Source of the DNA: Pantoea sp. AS-PWVM4
GTDB lineage: Bacteria > Pseudomonadota > Gammaproteobacteria > Enterobacterales > Enterobacteriaceae
DNA length: 64,000 bases
Assembly: GCF_000468095.1 (NCBI RefSeq)
Contig: NZ_ASZC01000016.1
Span: 62,001 to 126,000, forward strand
Reading direction: 5' to 3'
In this document: positions 47,002 through 58,820 of the stretch, in pieces
How the letters are laid out: each line of letters starts with the position of its first letter
How positions within the stretch are numbered: position 1 is the stretch's first letter
Program-made: the position numbers and the translations under genes
The notes under the pieces: model-generated
The model's input: only the letters and a program-made list of their open reading frames with translations
Told to the model about the DNA's origin: nothing
The model's database searches: none

Positions 47002-47544
47002 TTAAGGTAACAAGCCTTTGACGTCGATCGGTTTGGCTTCGTTTTCCGCGTCGCCTTTGCCTTTGCCGTCAATTGCCATACCCGCCATGCGGTAGAAGTT
47101 GTACTCCGGATATTTACCCGGACCGGAGATCAACAGATCCTGTTTTTCGTACACCAGATCCTGACGCTTAAACTCACCCAGTTCGAAATCCGGGGTCAGC
47201 TGGATAGCGGTGGTCGGACAGGCTTCTTCGCACAGACCACAGAAGATGCAGCGTGAAAAGTTGATGCGGAAGAATTCCGGATACCAGCGACCATCCTGCA
47301 TTTCGGCTTTTTGCAGCGAAATACAGCCTACCGGACAAGCTACCGCACACAGGTTACAGGCAACGCAACGCTCTTCACCGTCCGGGTCGCGCGTCAGCAC
47401 GATACGGCCACGGTAGCGCGGCGGCAGGTAGACCGGCTCTTCCGGGTACATCTGGGTTTCGCGTTTGGCGAAGGCATGCATGCCTATCATCCAGATACTG
47501 CGCACTGTCGTGCCGAAGCCAACGACAATATCTTTTAAAGTCAT
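47002..47544 (-). CDS. nuoI: NADH:quinone oxidoreductase subunit I
   Basis: A 180-residue ferredoxin-like subunit, same as E. coli, with two [4Fe-4S] motifs: [15 protein letters not shown] (N6a) and [15 protein letters not shown] (N6b). They pass electrons from NuoG toward NuoB. Start 47544 ([12 protein letters not shown]) matches E. coli; the upstream 25 codons of the open frame overlap the end of nuoH in another frame and are not used. Confidence 0.98.
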   Translation of the reverse strand: MTLKDIVVGFGTTVRSIWMIGMHAFAKRETQMYPEEPVYLPPRYRGRIVLTRDPDGEERCVACNLCAVACPVGCISLQKAEMQDGRWYPEFFRINFSRCIFCGLCEEACPTTAIQLTPDFELGEFKRQDLVYEKQDLLISGPGKYPEYNFYRMAGMAIDGKGKGDAENEAKPIDVKGLLP

Positions 47545-47555
47545 CTCAAAACCCC

Positions 47556-48530
47556 TTACTGCGCAGACAGAATCACTGCGGCGGTCGCCAGCAGGTTCAA
47601 CAGCGTCAACGGCAGACACACTTTCCAGCCGAACGACAGCACCTGGTCATAGCGTGGACGCGGAAGCGCAGCACGAATCAGGATAAACATCATCATGAAG
47701 AACGCGGTCTTAATAGCGAACCAGATGAACGGCGGCAGGAACGGTCCGTGCCAGCCACCGAAGAACAGCGTCACAATCAGCGCTGATACGGTGGTGATCG
47801 CCACGTATTCACCCACGAAAAACAGACCGAACTTCATCCCGGCGTATTCGATGTGGTAACCATCGGCCAGTTCCTGTTCTGCTTCCGGCTGGTCAAACGG
47901 GTGACGGTGACACACCGCAACGCCCGCGATACAGAAGGTCAGGAAGCCAAAGAATTGCGGAATGATGTTCCACAAATGCGCCTGACTTTCGACGATAGCG
48001 TTCAGATTGAAGGAACCTGCCTGTGCCACCACGCCCATCAGCGACAGGCCGAGGAACACTTCGTAGCTCAGGGTCTGTGCGGAAGCACGCATCGCGCCGA
48101 GCAGCGAGTATTTGTTGTTACTCGACCAGCCCGCGAACAGCACCGCATACACCGCCAGACCGGCCATCATCAGGAAGAACAACAGACCAATGTTCAGGTC
48201 AGTGACCATCCAGGTGGGCGATACCGGTACGATGGCGAAAGCCAGTAGCAGCGAAACAAACGCAATCACCGGGGCCAGGGTAAAGATAAAGCGGTCGGTA
48301 AAGGGCGGAACCCAGTCCTCTTTAAAGAACATTTTCAGCATATCCGCTGCTAATTGCAGCGAACCGCCCCAACCTACGCGGTTTGGTCCGTAACGGTTCT
48401 GCCAGAGGCCGAGCAGACGACGCTCGGCAAAACTCATGAAGGCACCGCAGGCCACCACCACCAGCAAGATGACGATGGCTTTGACGATGCTAATCAGGAT
48501 GTCAATAACGTCCGGTGTCAGCCAGCTCAT
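47556..48530 (-). CDS. nuoH: NADH:quinone oxidoreductase subunit H
   Basis: A 324-residue ND1 homologue (E. coli 325) with eight membrane helices. It forms the quinone chamber with NuoB and NuoCD. Conserved loops: [30 protein letters not shown], the acidic loop [20 protein letters not shown], and [18 protein letters not shown]. It overlaps the nuoG stop by 4 bp. Confidence 0.98.
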   Translation of the reverse strand: MSWLTPDVIDILISIVKAIVILLVVVACGAFMSFAERRLLGLWQNRYGPNRVGWGGSLQLAADMLKMFFKEDWVPPFTDRFIFTLAPVIAFVSLLLAFAIVPVSPTWMVTDLNIGLLFFLMMAGLAVYAVLFAGWSSNNKYSLLGAMRASAQTLSYEVFLGLSLMGVVAQAGSFNLNAIVESQAHLWNIIPQFFGFLTFCIAGVAVCHRHPFDQPEAEQELADGYHIEYAGMKFGLFFVGEYVAITTVSALIVTLFFGGWHGPFLPPFIWFAIKTAFFMMMFILIRAALPRPRYDQVLSFGWKVCLPLTLLNLLATAAVILSAQ

Positions 48531-51250
48531 TGCGCCGCCTCCTGCAATTTGTCAATTTGCGCACCGGAGAGGAACGGCGGCACGCCCGGCATACCCAGCG
48601 GCAGACCTACCTGCCCCGCCTGCAACGCACTGGAGAATCGCACCGGCAGACGCAGCGTTTCACCGGCACACACCAGCTCAACGGCGGCACCATTGTTGAC
48701 GCCCAGTTTTTCCGCATCGGCCGGGTTAATGACCAGCGTGGCCGGAGCCATACGTTTCTGGAACACCGGAGAACGCTGGGTCATCTCCTCGCTACCAAAC
48801 AGTTGATAGTAAGGGGCGACACGCCACTGGCTGCCACTAACGAAGCTATCCGGAATCGCGCTGAACCACGGCAATGTACCTTCCGTAGCTTCAAACAGAC
48901 GCACACCCGGATCACCATTGCGCAACTTACCGCCCACTTCGGCCTGGAATTTGTTCCATGCCTGCGGTGAGTTCCAGCCTGGCGCCCAGGCAAACGGGAT
49001 CTGCGAACGGGCCGCACCTGGCTGGTTGTTACCTTCCATCGAGAAGGCGAACATGGTGTCTTTATCTTGCGGCTGACGCGGTTCGTGCACGCTGATGTTG
49101 GCACGCGCGGCGGTACGGCCGCTATAACGATGCGGTGAACGCGCCAGTTTTTGTCCACGAATACGGAAGCTGGCATCCGGTGCCGCGTCCTTGATACCTT
49201 TCAGTTGAGGCAGAGCAGCCACCGCAGCATCAATCACATGATCAAGCAGCGTCCAGTCAATCTGACGGCTTTCAACCGTGCTGTGCAGCGAGTGCAGCCA
49301 GCGCCAGCTCTCCAGCATCACCACGCTGTTGTCGTAGTAGGCCGGGTCGAAAACCTGGAAGAAACGCTGTGCGCGGCCTTCGTGGTTGATCGAGGTTCCG
49401 TCGCTTTCCGCAAAGCTGGCACCAGAGAACACCAGGTTAGCTTTTTCCAGCGTGCTGGTGCGTTGATGATCGACCACAATCACGTTGGCTGCCTGAGCCA
49501 GTGCGGCGTCCACCGTCGCTTTTGGCGCGTGGCGGTAAAGGTCGTTTTCCAGCACCACCAGAGTGTCCGCTTCGCCTTTGCTCAGTTGCTCCAGCGCGCT
49601 GTCCAGCGATGCTCCACCCATCAATCCAAGACCGATGCTGTTTGCCGCTGACGCCAGCAAGGTAATGCCGACATCCGCGCCGCGCGCTTTTAGCGCTTTC
49701 GCGACGTTAGCCGCCGCTTCAATCATGGCGGTGCTGCCCGAGTGGGTACCGGAGATAATCAGCGGCTTTTTCGCCCCTGCCAGCGCCTGCACCACGACGT
49801 CCAGCTTGCCGTCGAGAGCTTTGTCAAAGTTGCCAGGGGCTGGCGCGGATTCGTCCAACGCATGCGCGATAGCAAAACCAAGACGCGCCTGGTCTTCCAC
49901 CGGTGCACGGTAGCTCCATGCCGCGATATCATCCAGACGGGTTTCATCAACGTTGGTCACAAACAACGGATGTTTGGCGTGCTGACCAATGTTCAGGATC
50001 GCCGCAATCTGCCAGTCAGCGACTTTCTGCGCCGCCGCCATTTCGCGGGCTTTACCTTTAACTGCCTGACGCACGGACAGTGCGACACGCGCACCGACCT
50101 GAGTGAGATCTTCACCCAGTACCAGCACCGCATCGTAGCTTTCAATTTCTCGCAGAGACGGAGTGTAGATGCCGCCTTCACGCAGCACTTTCAGCATCAG
50201 CTCAAGACGCGTCTGCTCACCAGCGGGCATACCGGTGGAGAAGTTTTCTGCACCCACCAGCTCACGCAGCGCAAAGTTGCTTTCAATGCTGGCGCGCGGT
50301 GAACCAATACCAATGACTTTTTTCGCCTGACGCAGCACATCTGCCGCCGCGTTCACCGCCTGTTCGGCATTCAGCGTGACCCAGTCATTACCGCGCAACT
50401 GTACCGGATGACGAGGACGATCTTTGCGGTTGACGTAGCCGTAACCAAAGCGACCACGGTCACACAGGAAATAATGGTTCACCGTGCCGTTGTAACGGTT
50501 TTCAATGCGACGCAGTTCACCATAACGTTCACCCGGGCTGGTGTTACAACCGACGCTGCACTGCTGGCAGATGCTCGGAGCAAACTGCATGTCCCATTTA
50601 CGGTTGTAGCGTTCGGAGTGAGTTTTATCGGTGAACACCCCGGTCGGACAAATTTCGACCAGGTTACCGGAGAATTCGCTCTCCAGCGTGCCATCTTCCG
50701 GGCGACCGAAGTAGACGTTGTCGTGCGCGCCGTAGACGCCAAGGTCTTTGCCGTCGGCATAATCTTTGTAGTAACGCACGCAGCGGTAACAGGCGATACA
50801 GCGGTTCATTTCATGCGAAATAAACGGGCCGAGATCCTGATTTTGGTGGGTGCGTTTGGTGAAGCGATAGCGACGGAAGCTGTGGCCCGTCATCACCGTC
50901 ATATCCTGAAGGTGGCAGTTACCCCCCTCTTCACACACCGGGCAGTCGTGCGGGTGGTTGGTCATCAGCCACTCCACCACGCTTTCACGAAACTCTTTCG
51001 CTTCGCCATCGTCGATGGAGATAAAAGTGCCGTCTGACGCCGGTGTCATGCAGGACATAACAAGGCGGCCGCGAGTATCTTCGGCATTCTGGAATTGCTT
51101 TACCGCACACTGGCGGCAGGCACCTACGCTTCCCAGCGCGGGATGCCAGCAAAAATAAGGAATATCAAGGCCCAGGGAGAGACAAGCCTGTAGCAGGTTG
51201 TCCGCCCCGTTCACATCATACTCTTTACCGTCTACATGGATTGTAGCCAT
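48527..51250 (-). CDS. nuoG: NADH:quinone oxidoreductase subunit G
   Basis: A 907-residue iron-sulfur subunit (E. coli about 908). Motifs in order: [2Fe-2S] (CRQCAVK), His-Cys [4Fe-4S] ([18 protein letters not shown]), [14 protein letters not shown], and [15 protein letters not shown], the N7 cluster kept in enterobacteria. The rest is a molybdopterin-oxidoreductase-like domain without the cofactor. It carries electrons along the peripheral arm. It lies 106 bp after nuoF, one of two unusually long gaps in the operon. Confidence 0.98.
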   Translation of the reverse strand: MATIHVDGKEYDVNGADNLLQACLSLGLDIPYFCWHPALGSVGACRQCAVKQFQNAEDTRGRLVMSCMTPASDGTFISIDDGEAKEFRESVVEWLMTNHPHDCPVCEEGGNCHLQDMTVMTGHSFRRYRFTKRTHQNQDLGPFISHEMNRCIACYRCVRYYKDYADGKDLGVYGAHDNVYFGRPEDGTLESEFSGNLVEICPTGVFTDKTHSERYNRKWDMQFAPSICQQCSVGCNTSPGERYGELRRIENRYNGTVNHYFLCDRGRFGYGYVNRKDRPRHPVQLRGNDWVTLNAEQAVNAAADVLRQAKKVIGIGSPRASIESNFALRELVGAENFSTGMPAGEQTRLELMLKVLREGGIYTPSLREIESYDAVLVLGEDLTQVGARVALSVRQAVKGKAREMAAAQKVADWQIAAILNIGQHAKHPLFVTNVDETRLDDIAAWSYRAPVEDQARLGFAIAHALDESAPAPGNFDKALDGKLDVVVQALAGAKKPLIISGTHSGSTAMIEAAANVAKALKARGADVGITLLASAANSIGLGLMGGASLDSALEQLSKGEADTLVVLENDLYRHAPKATVDAALAQAANVIVVDHQRTSTLEKANLVFSGASFAESDGTSINHEGRAQRFFQVFDPAYYDNSVVMLESWRWLHSLHSTVESRQIDWTLLDHVIDAAVAALPQLKGIKDAAPDASFRIRGQKLARSPHRYSGRTAARANISVHEPRQPQDKDTMFAFSMEGNNQPGAARSQIPFAWAPGWNSPQAWNKFQAEVGGKLRNGDPGVRLFEATEGTLPWFSAIPDSFVSGSQWRVAPYYQLFGSEEMTQRSPVFQKRMAPATLVINPADAEKLGVNNGAAVELVCAGETLRLPVRFSSALQAGQVGLPLGMPGVPPFLSGAQIDKLQEAAQ

Positions 51251-51356
51251 AGTGAATATGCTTCCGTAAGGCCCGTCCGAAGACGAGCGTTAAACATCTC
51301 TTTCTTTCCCCCGCCGCGATGCTCTCGCCACAGGGTTATCCGTGTACGGCGGCTGA
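51251..51356 (-). other. nuoF-nuoG intercistronic region
   Basis: A 106-bp gap in an otherwise compact operon. It holds CCGTACACGGAT on the minus strand (51338-51349), identical to a 12-mer in the nuoB-nuoCD gap and, like it, just after a stop codon. No gene is seen. Confidence 0.5.
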
Positions 51357-52703
51357 TTACCAGCGCGCTTTCAGCAGGTTGGGCTGAATACCGCCAATAG
51401 CGCGGGTATTGCCAAACACCTGCGGCGCAATGCCGGCTTCAAACTCTTCACGGAAATATTTAATCGCGCTTTGCAGCGGCTCGACGGCACCCGGCGCATG
51501 CGCACAGAAGGTTTTACCTGGGCCAAGCTGACGGCAAAGTTGTTGCAGGGTTTCGATATCACCCGGCTGACCTTGCTTTTGCTCCAGTGCGCGCAGGATC
51601 TTCACGCTCCACGGCAAACCATCACGGCATGGCGTACACCAGCCGCAGGATTCGCGAGCAAAGAACTCTTCCAGATTGCGCACCAGCGAGACCATGTTGA
51701 TCTCATGATCCACCGCCATCGCCAGCGCGGTTCCCAGACGACTACCGGCTTTACCAATGCTGGCAAATTCCATCGGCAGGTCGAGATGCTGATCGGTGAG
51801 GAAGTCGGTCCCTGCGCCACCTGGCTGCCAGGCTTTGAACTTCAGGCCATCGCGCATGCCACCTGCATAGTCTTCGAGGATTTCACGCGCGGTAGTACCG
51901 AACGGCAATTCCCAGACACCCGGATTTTTTACGCGGCCTGAGAAGCCCATCATTTTGGTACCGGTGTCTTCACTTTTTGAGATGTTCTTGTACCAATCCA
52001 CCCCATTGAGGAAGATGGCAGGCACATTTGACAGCGTCTCAACGTTGTTAACACAGGTCGGTTTGCCCCACACACCGGCGCTGGCCGGGAACGGTGGCTT
52101 GGAACGCGGGTTAGCGCGACGCCCTTCCAGTGAGTTGATTAACGCTGTCTCTTCACCACAAATGTAGCGGCCTGCCCCGGTATGCACGAACAGCTCGAAA
52201 TCAAAGCCGGTGCCGAGGATGTTTTTACCGATAAAACCCGCTTCGGTGGCTTCGGCAATCGCTTTACGCAGGTTGGCCGCTGCTTCTATATATTCACCAC
52301 GCAGGAAGATGTAGCCACGGTAAGCTTTCAACGCAAAGGCGCTGATCAACATACCTTCCACCAACTGGTGCGGCATTTGTTCCATCAGCAGGCGGTCTTT
52401 ATAGGTGCCCGGCTCCATTTCATCGGCGTTACACAGTAGGTAACGGATGTTCATGGATTCGTCTTTCGGCATCAGGCTCCATTTCAGACCGGTGTTAAAA
52501 CCGGCACCGCCGCGACCTTTCAGACCGGAGTCTTTTACGGCTGCGACGATTTCGTCCTGGCTCATACCTTTCAGCGCTTTTTCGGCACCGACGTAACCGT
52601 TTTTGCTGCGATATTCATCAATCCACACCGGCTGTTTGTCATCACGCAGACGCCAGGTCAAAGGATGCGTTTCCGCAGTACGAATGATCTGTTTGATGGT
52701 CAT
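51357..52703 (-). CDS. nuoF: NADH:quinone oxidoreductase subunit F
   Basis: A 448-residue NADH-oxidising subunit (E. coli 445). FMN and NADH sites are [18 protein letters not shown] and [19 protein letters not shown]; the [4Fe-4S] N3 ligands are in [12 protein letters not shown] and KTFCAHAPG. It accepts hydride from NADH onto FMN and passes single electrons on. Its ATG overlaps the nuoE stop by 4 bp. Confidence 0.98.
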   Translation of the reverse strand: MTIKQIIRTAETHPLTWRLRDDKQPVWIDEYRSKNGYVGAEKALKGMSQDEIVAAVKDSGLKGRGGAGFNTGLKWSLMPKDESMNIRYLLCNADEMEPGTYKDRLLMEQMPHQLVEGMLISAFALKAYRGYIFLRGEYIEAAANLRKAIAEATEAGFIGKNILGTGFDFELFVHTGAGRYICGEETALINSLEGRRANPRSKPPFPASAGVWGKPTCVNNVETLSNVPAIFLNGVDWYKNISKSEDTGTKMMGFSGRVKNPGVWELPFGTTAREILEDYAGGMRDGLKFKAWQPGGAGTDFLTDQHLDLPMEFASIGKAGSRLGTALAMAVDHEINMVSLVRNLEEFFARESCGWCTPCRDGLPWSVKILRALEQKQGQPGDIETLQQLCRQLGPGKTFCAHAPGAVEPLQSAIKYFREEFEAGIAPQVFGNTRAIGGIQPNLLKARW

Positions 52704-53215
52704 TGATACTGCTCCAGTAAAGTGGCGATACCTTCCGGCGTCAGATGAACGTGGGTGTCTTCATCCACCATCATGGTCGGGCCTTTATCACAGTTACCCA
52801 GGCAGCAAGTCGGCAGCAGCGTAAAGCGACCGTCCGGCGTAGTCTGGCCCGGTTTGATATGCAGGTTTTGTTCTAAAGCGGCCTGAATACCCTGATAACC
52901 GGTGATATGGCACACCACGCTGTCGCAGTAGCGAATCACATGACGGCCCACTGGCTGGCGATAAATCTGGCTGTAGAAGGTAGCGACACCTTCCACGTCA
53001 CTGGCCGGAATTCCCAGCACCTCAGCGATGGCGTTAATCGCGCCATCGGGTACCCAGCCACGCTGTTTCTGCACGATCTTCAGGGCTTCAATCGAAGCCG
53101 CGCGCGCATCTTCGTAATGGTGTTTTTCGTGCTCAATCGCGTGGTGTTCTGCCTCGCTCAGCACAAAGACCTCATTAGGGTCGATCGTTTGGATGGCAAT
53201 TTTTTGATCGTGCAT
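52700..53215 (-). CDS. nuoE: NADH:quinone oxidoreductase subunit E
   Basis: A 171-residue thioredoxin-like [2Fe-2S] subunit (E. coli 166) with ligands in [12 protein letters not shown] and [17 protein letters not shown] (cluster N1a). It partners NuoF in the NADH dehydrogenase module. It begins 2 bp after nuoCD and overlaps nuoF, so E and F are translationally coupled. Confidence 0.98.
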   Translation of the reverse strand: MHDQKIAIQTIDPNEVFVLSEAEHHAIEHEKHHYEDARAASIEALKIVQKQRGWVPDGAINAIAEVLGIPASDVEGVATFYSQIYRQPVGRHVIRYCDSVVCHITGYQGIQAALEQNLHIKPGQTTPDGRFTLLPTCCLGNCDKGPTMMVDEDTHVHLTPEGIATLLEQYQ

Positions 53216-53217
53216 AA

Positions 53218-55017
53218 TTAGCGGTCCACGTCTGACATAACAAAATCGATACTACCGAGGTAAACGATCAGGTCGGATACCAGGCTGCCACGGATCACCG
53301 ACGGGATCTGTTGCAGATGCGGGAAGCTCGGCGTACGCACACGGGTGCGGTAGCTCATGGTGCTGCCGTCGCTGGTCAGGTAGTAACTGTTGATCCCTTT
53401 GGTCGCCTCGATCATCTGGAAGGATTCGTTGGCCGGCATTACCGGACCCCAGGAAACCTGTAGGAAGTGAGTAATCAGGGTTTCAATGTGTTGTAGCGTG
53501 CGCTCTTTTGGCGGCGGCGTGGTCAGCGGGTGATCCGCCTTGAACGGCCCTTCCGGCATATTTTTCAGGCATTGCTCCAGAATACGCAGCGACTGCCACA
53601 TTTCTTCCATTTTCAGCATCACGCGGGTGTAGGCATCGCTGATGCCCGCACCGACCGGAATCTCAAAATCGAAGTGTTCATAACCTGAATAGGGGCGCCA
53701 TTTACGTACGTCAAAATCAAGACCGGTCGCGCGCAGACCCGCACCGGTGGTGCCCCAGGCCAACGCTTCATCCATGTTGTACGCGGCAACGCCCTGTGAA
53801 CGCCCCATCAACACGCGGTTACGCAGCGCGGCTTTGTCGTACTCTTTCAGACGCTTAGGCATCCAGTCGAGGAAGTCACGCAGCAGACGTTCCCAACCTT
53901 TCGGCAGATCGTGCGCTACACCACCAATACGGAACCATGCCGGATGCATACGGAAACCGGTGATGGCTTCCACCACGTCATAGATTTTCTGACGGTCGGT
54001 AAAGGCAAAGAACACCGGCGTCATCGCGCCGACGTCCTGAATAAAGGTCGAGATATAGAGCAGATGGCTGTTGATGCGGAACAGCTCTGACAGCATCACG
54101 CGAATCACATTGACGCGATCCGGCACGGTGATACCCGCCAGTTTTTCGACCGCCAGCACATACGGCATTTCATTAACGCAACCGCCGAGGTATTCGATAC
54201 GGTCGGTGTACGGAATATAGCTGTGCCAGGACTGACGCTCACCCATCTTCTCGGCACCACGGTGGTGATAACCGACATCCGGGACGCAATCGACAATCTC
54301 TTCACCGTCGAGTTGCAGAATGATGCGGAACGCACCGTGTGCAGACGGGTGGTTCGGACCCAGGTTGAGGAACATGAAGTCCTCATTGGCGGTGCTGCGC
54401 TTCATGCCCCACTCTTCTGGCTTGAAGGTCAGCGACTCCATCTCAAGGTCTTCTTTTTGCTTGGTCAGCGTGAAGGGGTCAAACTCAGTCGCGCGCGCCG
54501 GATAGTCCTTACGCAGCGGGTGCCCTTCCCACGTCTGCGGCATCATGATGCGCGTCAGGTGCGGGTGACCATCAAAAGTCATACCAAACATTTCCCAGGT
54601 TTCGCGCTCATACCAGTTGGCATTCGGGAAAATTTTGGTGATGGTTGGCAAATGCATATCGTTTTCAGACAACGCGACCTTGAGCATGATGTCGCGATTG
54701 CGTTCAATAGATAGCAGATGATAGAAAACGGAAAAATCCGCGGCAGGTAACCCGGCGCGGTTGGTACGTAAACGCTCATCCATGCCATGCAAATCATAAA
54801 GCATGACGTAAGGCTTCGGCAGCTTACGAAGGAATTCAACAATTTCCAGCAATTGTTCACGCTTCACCCAAACCACCGGGATGCCGGTGCGGGTAGCCTG
54901 AACGGTAAAGGCGTCCGGCCCAAAACGGTTACGCAGCTCGCCGATCACCGGGTCGTCCAGGTGATCCCGGGTTTGCCATGCAGGCTGAGCGAGATCTTGC
55001 GTGGTTAAATCTGTCAT
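53218..55017 (-). CDS. nuoC: NADH:quinone oxidoreductase fused subunit CD
   Basis: A 599-residue fusion of the 30-kDa (C) and 49-kDa (D) subunits (about residues 1-190 and 200-599), as is normal in enterobacteria. The C part has [24 protein letters not shown]; the D part has [44 protein letters not shown] and the C-terminal [22 protein letters not shown] near the quinone site. It follows nuoB after a 116-bp gap. Confidence 0.98.
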   Translation of the reverse strand: MTDLTTQDLAQPAWQTRDHLDDPVIGELRNRFGPDAFTVQATRTGIPVVWVKREQLLEIVEFLRKLPKPYVMLYDLHGMDERLRTNRAGLPAADFSVFYHLLSIERNRDIMLKVALSENDMHLPTITKIFPNANWYERETWEMFGMTFDGHPHLTRIMMPQTWEGHPLRKDYPARATEFDPFTLTKQKEDLEMESLTFKPEEWGMKRSTANEDFMFLNLGPNHPSAHGAFRIILQLDGEEIVDCVPDVGYHHRGAEKMGERQSWHSYIPYTDRIEYLGGCVNEMPYVLAVEKLAGITVPDRVNVIRVMLSELFRINSHLLYISTFIQDVGAMTPVFFAFTDRQKIYDVVEAITGFRMHPAWFRIGGVAHDLPKGWERLLRDFLDWMPKRLKEYDKAALRNRVLMGRSQGVAAYNMDEALAWGTTGAGLRATGLDFDVRKWRPYSGYEHFDFEIPVGAGISDAYTRVMLKMEEMWQSLRILEQCLKNMPEGPFKADHPLTTPPPKERTLQHIETLITHFLQVSWGPVMPANESFQMIEATKGINSYYLTSDGSTMSYRTRVRTPSFPHLQQIPSVIRGSLVSDLIVYLGSIDFVMSDVDR

Positions 55018-55133
55018 ACGTTACTCACCATTCCGGCCTGTAATCAGGCACTCAAAAGAAGGCGTCAGGATGGCGGCACACATTAAATTGTGGTGTTCTG
55101 CTGCGGCCGTGGCTCCATCCGTGTACGGGTAGC
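55018..55133 (-). other. nuoB-nuoCD intercistronic region
   Basis: A 116-bp gap holding CCGTACACGGAT on the minus strand (55117-55128), the same 12-mer found in the nuoF-nuoG gap. No gene is seen. Confidence 0.5.
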
Positions 55134-55811
55134 TTAAACTTCGTCGGGTGTTCTCAGGTTGGTGACGGCAATGCGTTCACCGCGTTTTCTTTCGCGCTCC
55201 GACTGCATATTGGCGCGATAGACACCCTGATCACCCACCACCCACGAGAGAGGACGACGCTCTTTACCGATGGACTCGCGTAACAGCAGCAGCGCCTGCA
55301 TGTAAGCTTCCGGACGCGGCGGGCAGCCCGGAATGTACACATCCACCGGCAGGAATTTATCCACGCCCTGCACCACTGAATAGATGTCATACATGCCGCC
55401 GGAGTTGGCACAGGCTCCCATCGAGATCACCCATTTGGGTTCCAGCATCTGGTCATACAAACGCTGAATCACCGGTGCCATCTTGGTAAAGGGCGTACCG
55501 GCAATCACCATGAAGTCAGCCTGACGCGGGGAGGCACGCATAACTTCCGCACCAAAACGCGCCACGTCATGCACCGCAGTAAATGACGTGGTCATTTCCA
55601 CGTAGCAACAGGAAAGGCCGAAGTTATACGGCCAGAGAGAGTTTTTACGTCCCCAGTTCACCATGTCGTGCAGGGCATGCTCAAGTTTGCCCATGTAGAC
55701 GCTGCGGTGAACATGCTGCTCCAGAGGATCGGCGACAATCTCCTGTTTTTGCAGCGGATAGCGATCGTTATCGCCCCCGTTTGGGTCTACGCGTGTCAGC
55801 GTGTAGTCCAT
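55134..55811 (-). CDS. nuoB: NADH:quinone oxidoreductase subunit B
   Basis: A 225-residue [4Fe-4S] subunit (E. coli 220) carrying cluster N2, the direct donor to quinone: tandem cysteines in [10 protein letters not shown], and further ligands in [12 protein letters not shown] and [12 protein letters not shown]. It stands 15 bp after nuoA. Confidence 0.98.
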   Translation of the reverse strand: MDYTLTRVDPNGGDNDRYPLQKQEIVADPLEQHVHRSVYMGKLEHALHDMVNWGRKNSLWPYNFGLSCCYVEMTTSFTAVHDVARFGAEVMRASPRQADFMVIAGTPFTKMAPVIQRLYDQMLEPKWVISMGACANSGGMYDIYSVVQGVDKFLPVDVYIPGCPPRPEAYMQALLLLRESIGKERRPLSWVVGDQGVYRANMQSERERKRGERIAVTNLRTPDEV

Positions 55812-55826
55812 CTTATTGCCTCGCTT

Positions 55827-56270
55827 TTACTGCTTATGAGGATTGGTGTGGCTGTGACTGATCGGGATTGATTTGACGACAACGCGACGACGCGCAGGCG
55901 CCCAATCCAGTGCACCGATGCGAACCAGGTAAACCAGGCCTGCCAGCAGCACCAAAATGAAAATTGCGGCTTCGACAAAGCCGACCCAGCCGCTTTCGCG
56001 GATGGAGGTCGACCATGCGTATAAAAAGAGGGCTTCGACGTCGAAAATTACGAAGAACATCGCAACCAGATAGAATTTTGCGGAGAGGCGAATATGGGTG
56101 TCACCGACCGAGTCGATACCCGATTCAAACGGGGTGTTTTTGTAGCGCGCCCGGGCACGTCCACCTAACAACCAGCCACCGGTCAACATGAAGGCACAAA
56201 GACCGAACGCGATAACAATAAATACAATAAATGCCCAGTGATGAGCGATCACTTCAGTGGTTGTCGACAT
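55827..56270 (-). CDS. nuoA: NADH:quinone oxidoreductase subunit A
   Basis: A 147-residue ND3 homologue with three membrane helices and the loop [20 protein letters not shown], which moves during catalysis; the acidic [11 protein letters not shown] helix is conserved. It is the first gene of nuoABCDEFGHIJKLMN, transcribed leftward from the 660-bp lrhA-nuoA interval. Polypeptide length equals that of E. coli NuoA. Confidence 0.98.
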   Translation of the reverse strand: MSTTTEVIAHHWAFIVFIVIAFGLCAFMLTGGWLLGGRARARYKNTPFESGIDSVGDTHIRLSAKFYLVAMFFVIFDVEALFLYAWSTSIRESGWVGFVEAAIFILVLLAGLVYLVRIGALDWAPARRRVVVKSIPISHSHTNPHKQ

Positions 56271-56832
56271 ACTCTTTGCTTACTCATCAAAAGTGGCGCT
56301 GGCATCCTGCACTGTCGCAGCAAACACACCACATCGATTCAAGGGAAGGATAAAAAACCTTATAAACTTTGCTGTCATTATCAATTAAGCAGCAATTTTA
56401 TGGGGTTTTTTACTCCTTTCTATAACCTTTTGTCAACTTTGACAAAAGTATCCAAACATTATTTTACATCCGCAGCATATTATTAACATACAAGGCCCGT
56501 TGCGCCAGCTAAATCGCTTCAGTTTGTGAGGTTAATTTCAGTGTAGCGGGAATTCACATGCATGGATCGTGCATTTAACAATCATATTTTGACAGGAATT
56601 AACCGGATTTCCTTGTCCTTTTCAGGGCTATTTTTTTGATCCAGAACACATAACAGTGCTTTTTGCTGTAAAAATCGGCAAAAGGGACAGGCAAACGCCC
56701 AGGAGAAGATGGCACGAAATGATAAAAGCGTTCCACTTAACATAAAAATGGAATGCATTTCATTTTTTTGGAAGGCTGGGAATAATTTGGTGCTAATTTC
56801 GTCTGATATATCCAACAAAAATGACACAAAAA
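56271..56832. other. nuo promoter interval
   Basis: A gene-free AT-rich stretch that must hold the nuo promoter. In E. coli this region is controlled by ArcA, NarL, FNR and Fis, but I could not place those sites with confidence. An 81-codon frame on the minus strand (56582-56827) starts with GTG, has no ribosome binding site and is probably not a gene. Confidence 0.5.
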
Positions 56833-56866
56833 AAGCCTTAGCCGGTAAAAACCAGGCTAAGGCTTA
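56828..56866 (-). terminator. Intrinsic terminator for lrhA
   Basis: AAGCCTTAGCC (56833-56843) pairs perfectly with GGCTAAGGCTT (56855-56865); read leftward it is followed by seven T residues. It lies about 65 bp past the lrhA stop. Confidence 0.9.
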
Positions 56867-56930
56867 TTTATCGATGTTTTAACAATTGACCGATATTCTA
56901 TTTGAGAACGATTATCGGCTCAAATTGTTA

Positions 56931-57854
56931 TTACTCTTCATCATCCAGCAGCAGCGTACCATCCGGATTCGCGCTCAGGTTGTACGGATCGTTAGTGGAT
57001 TGCATGGCATTGAAAATCGCCAGCGCCAACTCGTTATCGCTGTCCGGGTTACGGCACAGCAGATATTGCGTATCCGGCAACACAGGCAAACCTTCAGCCG
57101 CTCCCATCACACGCAGCTCCGGACTCATCATCTCAACCGGACGCGCCGTGACCCCAAGCCCGGCTTTAACCGCAGCACGGACCGCAGCCAGGGTGGAAGC
57201 GACGTAAGAGATACGCCACGGGATACCCGCTTCGTTCAGATGGTCAATCGCCATATCGCGATACGGGCTGGGCTCATCCAACAGCACCAGAGGAATCGCT
57301 TCGCCGCGCTGGAAGATATAGTCAGCCGCGCAATACCACAAGGTCGGCGACGTGCGCAGTACCTGATGGGTGAAGTTACCCGGACTCGAGGTGGTTACGA
57401 CCAAATCCACTTCGCCCTGGTTCAGCATTTCCATCATAAATGGATTGCGCTTCACGCGAACATCAATCGCCAGTTTCGGATAGACCGAGGTTACGCGATT
57501 AAGCAGGAATGGCAGGATGGTGTCGGAAGTATCATCAGAAGCGCCAATGGTCAGCACGCCCTGAATATTGCTGTACATCAGAGAGGTACAAGCTTCGTCG
57601 TTGAAACGAAGGATCTTTCTGGCGTAGCCCAGCAGTTGGATGCCATGCTCCGTCAGCAATTTATTACGTCCATGTCTGGCAAACAGCTCTTTACCTACCA
57701 ATTGTTCCAGACGCTGCATCTGCTGGCTTACTGCTGATTGCGTTCTGCACACGGCCGCAGCCGCAGCTGCAAAGGTGTTCAGGTCAGCAACGGCGACGAA
57801 AGTTCTCAGCAGATCGAGGTCGAGATTCAGTATCGGACGATTTGCATTAGTCAT
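56931..57854 (-). CDS. lrhA: LysR-type regulator LrhA (HexA/PecT/RovM group)
   Basis: A 307-residue LysR regulator almost identical to E. coli LrhA in the DNA-binding part: [20 protein letters not shown] and [20 protein letters not shown]. The effector domain has [20 protein letters not shown] and [26 protein letters not shown]; the extreme C-terminus is acidic. In E. coli it represses flhDC and motility; in plant-associated relatives HexA/PecT represses exoenzymes and virulence. Start ATG 57854 is chosen over a GTG 12 bp earlier because it matches the family N-terminus and has GTGAAG upstream. Confidence 0.96.
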   Translation of the reverse strand: MTNANRPILNLDLDLLRTFVAVADLNTFAAAAAAVCRTQSAVSQQMQRLEQLVGKELFARHGRNKLLTEHGIQLLGYARKILRFNDEACTSLMYSNIQGVLTIGASDDTSDTILPFLLNRVTSVYPKLAIDVRVKRNPFMMEMLNQGEVDLVVTTSSPGNFTHQVLRTSPTLWYCAADYIFQRGEAIPLVLLDEPSPYRDMAIDHLNEAGIPWRISYVASTLAAVRAAVKAGLGVTARPVEMMSPELRVMGAAEGLPVLPDTQYLLCRNPDSDNELALAIFNAMQSTNDPYNLSANPDGTLLLDDEE

Positions 57855-58820
57855 GTTTTTCTTCACTTATAAGATTTTTTACAAACTACTACCCTGGTGT
57901 ATTACCTTACTCATCATTGGGATAAGAGGTAATGGTGCTTAATGACAGCCCTGTGTGGAGACTGTCATGAAAAACTGTGTCAGGCGGATACCAACGATTA
58001 CGTCACTCTGAAAACAGAGCAGCGGCGTCAATAAGACAGAACAACTTCTCGGGCCGAAAGCGTAAATCGCGCAAATGCAGGAAGCTGTGTAGTTGCCTGG
58101 TTTTCCGCAAAAAGGAGCTGCGGATCAAAAAATGATAACTGCGTGTTATGATGATGCGAAGAGGTAAACTGCATCAAATAATAAATTATACTTAATCATT
58201 TTTGCACCAGAAAGGGAAATGTTTTTATCAGAAACCTTGTAATTTTTGACCAAAACCCCTTTCCAGCACATCCTGCCACAATGCTGCTCATTTTTTAAGC
58301 CCTCCTGGTTCCTAAACTTGTCAGGGAAAGCTTAAGTTTCAGCGTAAATGCTCTTTATCGCAGGCCGCCAGCGGCTATCTGAACCAGGCCCATCTTTGAA
58401 TTAGCCCACTGAAACTCGATGAGAATGAGGTGCATTTTCTAACGCCAGCAGAGGATGGGCCAATAACGGTTAACTATTCATCTTCTGACAAATATTTTTT
58501 AACTATTTCATCCTGTCGCTAATAATCCAATCCCGCAGTTGTGAATAAATTTTTTTTAATCACACCCTCATCATCTGGATTAAGGTGTTTACAGACCACC
58601 TCAACGCAACCAGCATTAAATTTCAACTTTCTTTACTTTACTGGACAATTTAACCACCTTAATTAGTCTAAGATATCTTTTCCCCCAGGACTAGCTCGAA
58701 AAATTGCCAAACACGCCAAAACCTGAGGTGACCCTTCTTTTGTTACGGGGAGAGGAGTAAATTGGGCGGGTTTGTTTTTTGTGGCAGGTTAAATGGACTC
58801 TGCCCGTTAAGGCGGTAGCG
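57855..58820. other. Long lrhA-alaA divergent regulatory interval
   Basis: A 966-bp AT-rich stretch with no supported gene. In E. coli lrhA also has a very long leader. Visible items: the 17-mer ATTTTTGCACCAGAAAG (58198-58214), also present at 7689-7705; an AGGTG/CACCT hairpin near 58583-58600; and a possible alaA -10 TAAGAT (58670-58675). Confidence 0.55.

Noticed and set aside
56582..56827. 81-codon frame upstream of nuoA
   Set aside because: GTG start without a ribosome binding site, directly beyond the lrhA terminator; Phe/Ser-rich translation of AT-rich regulatory DNA.
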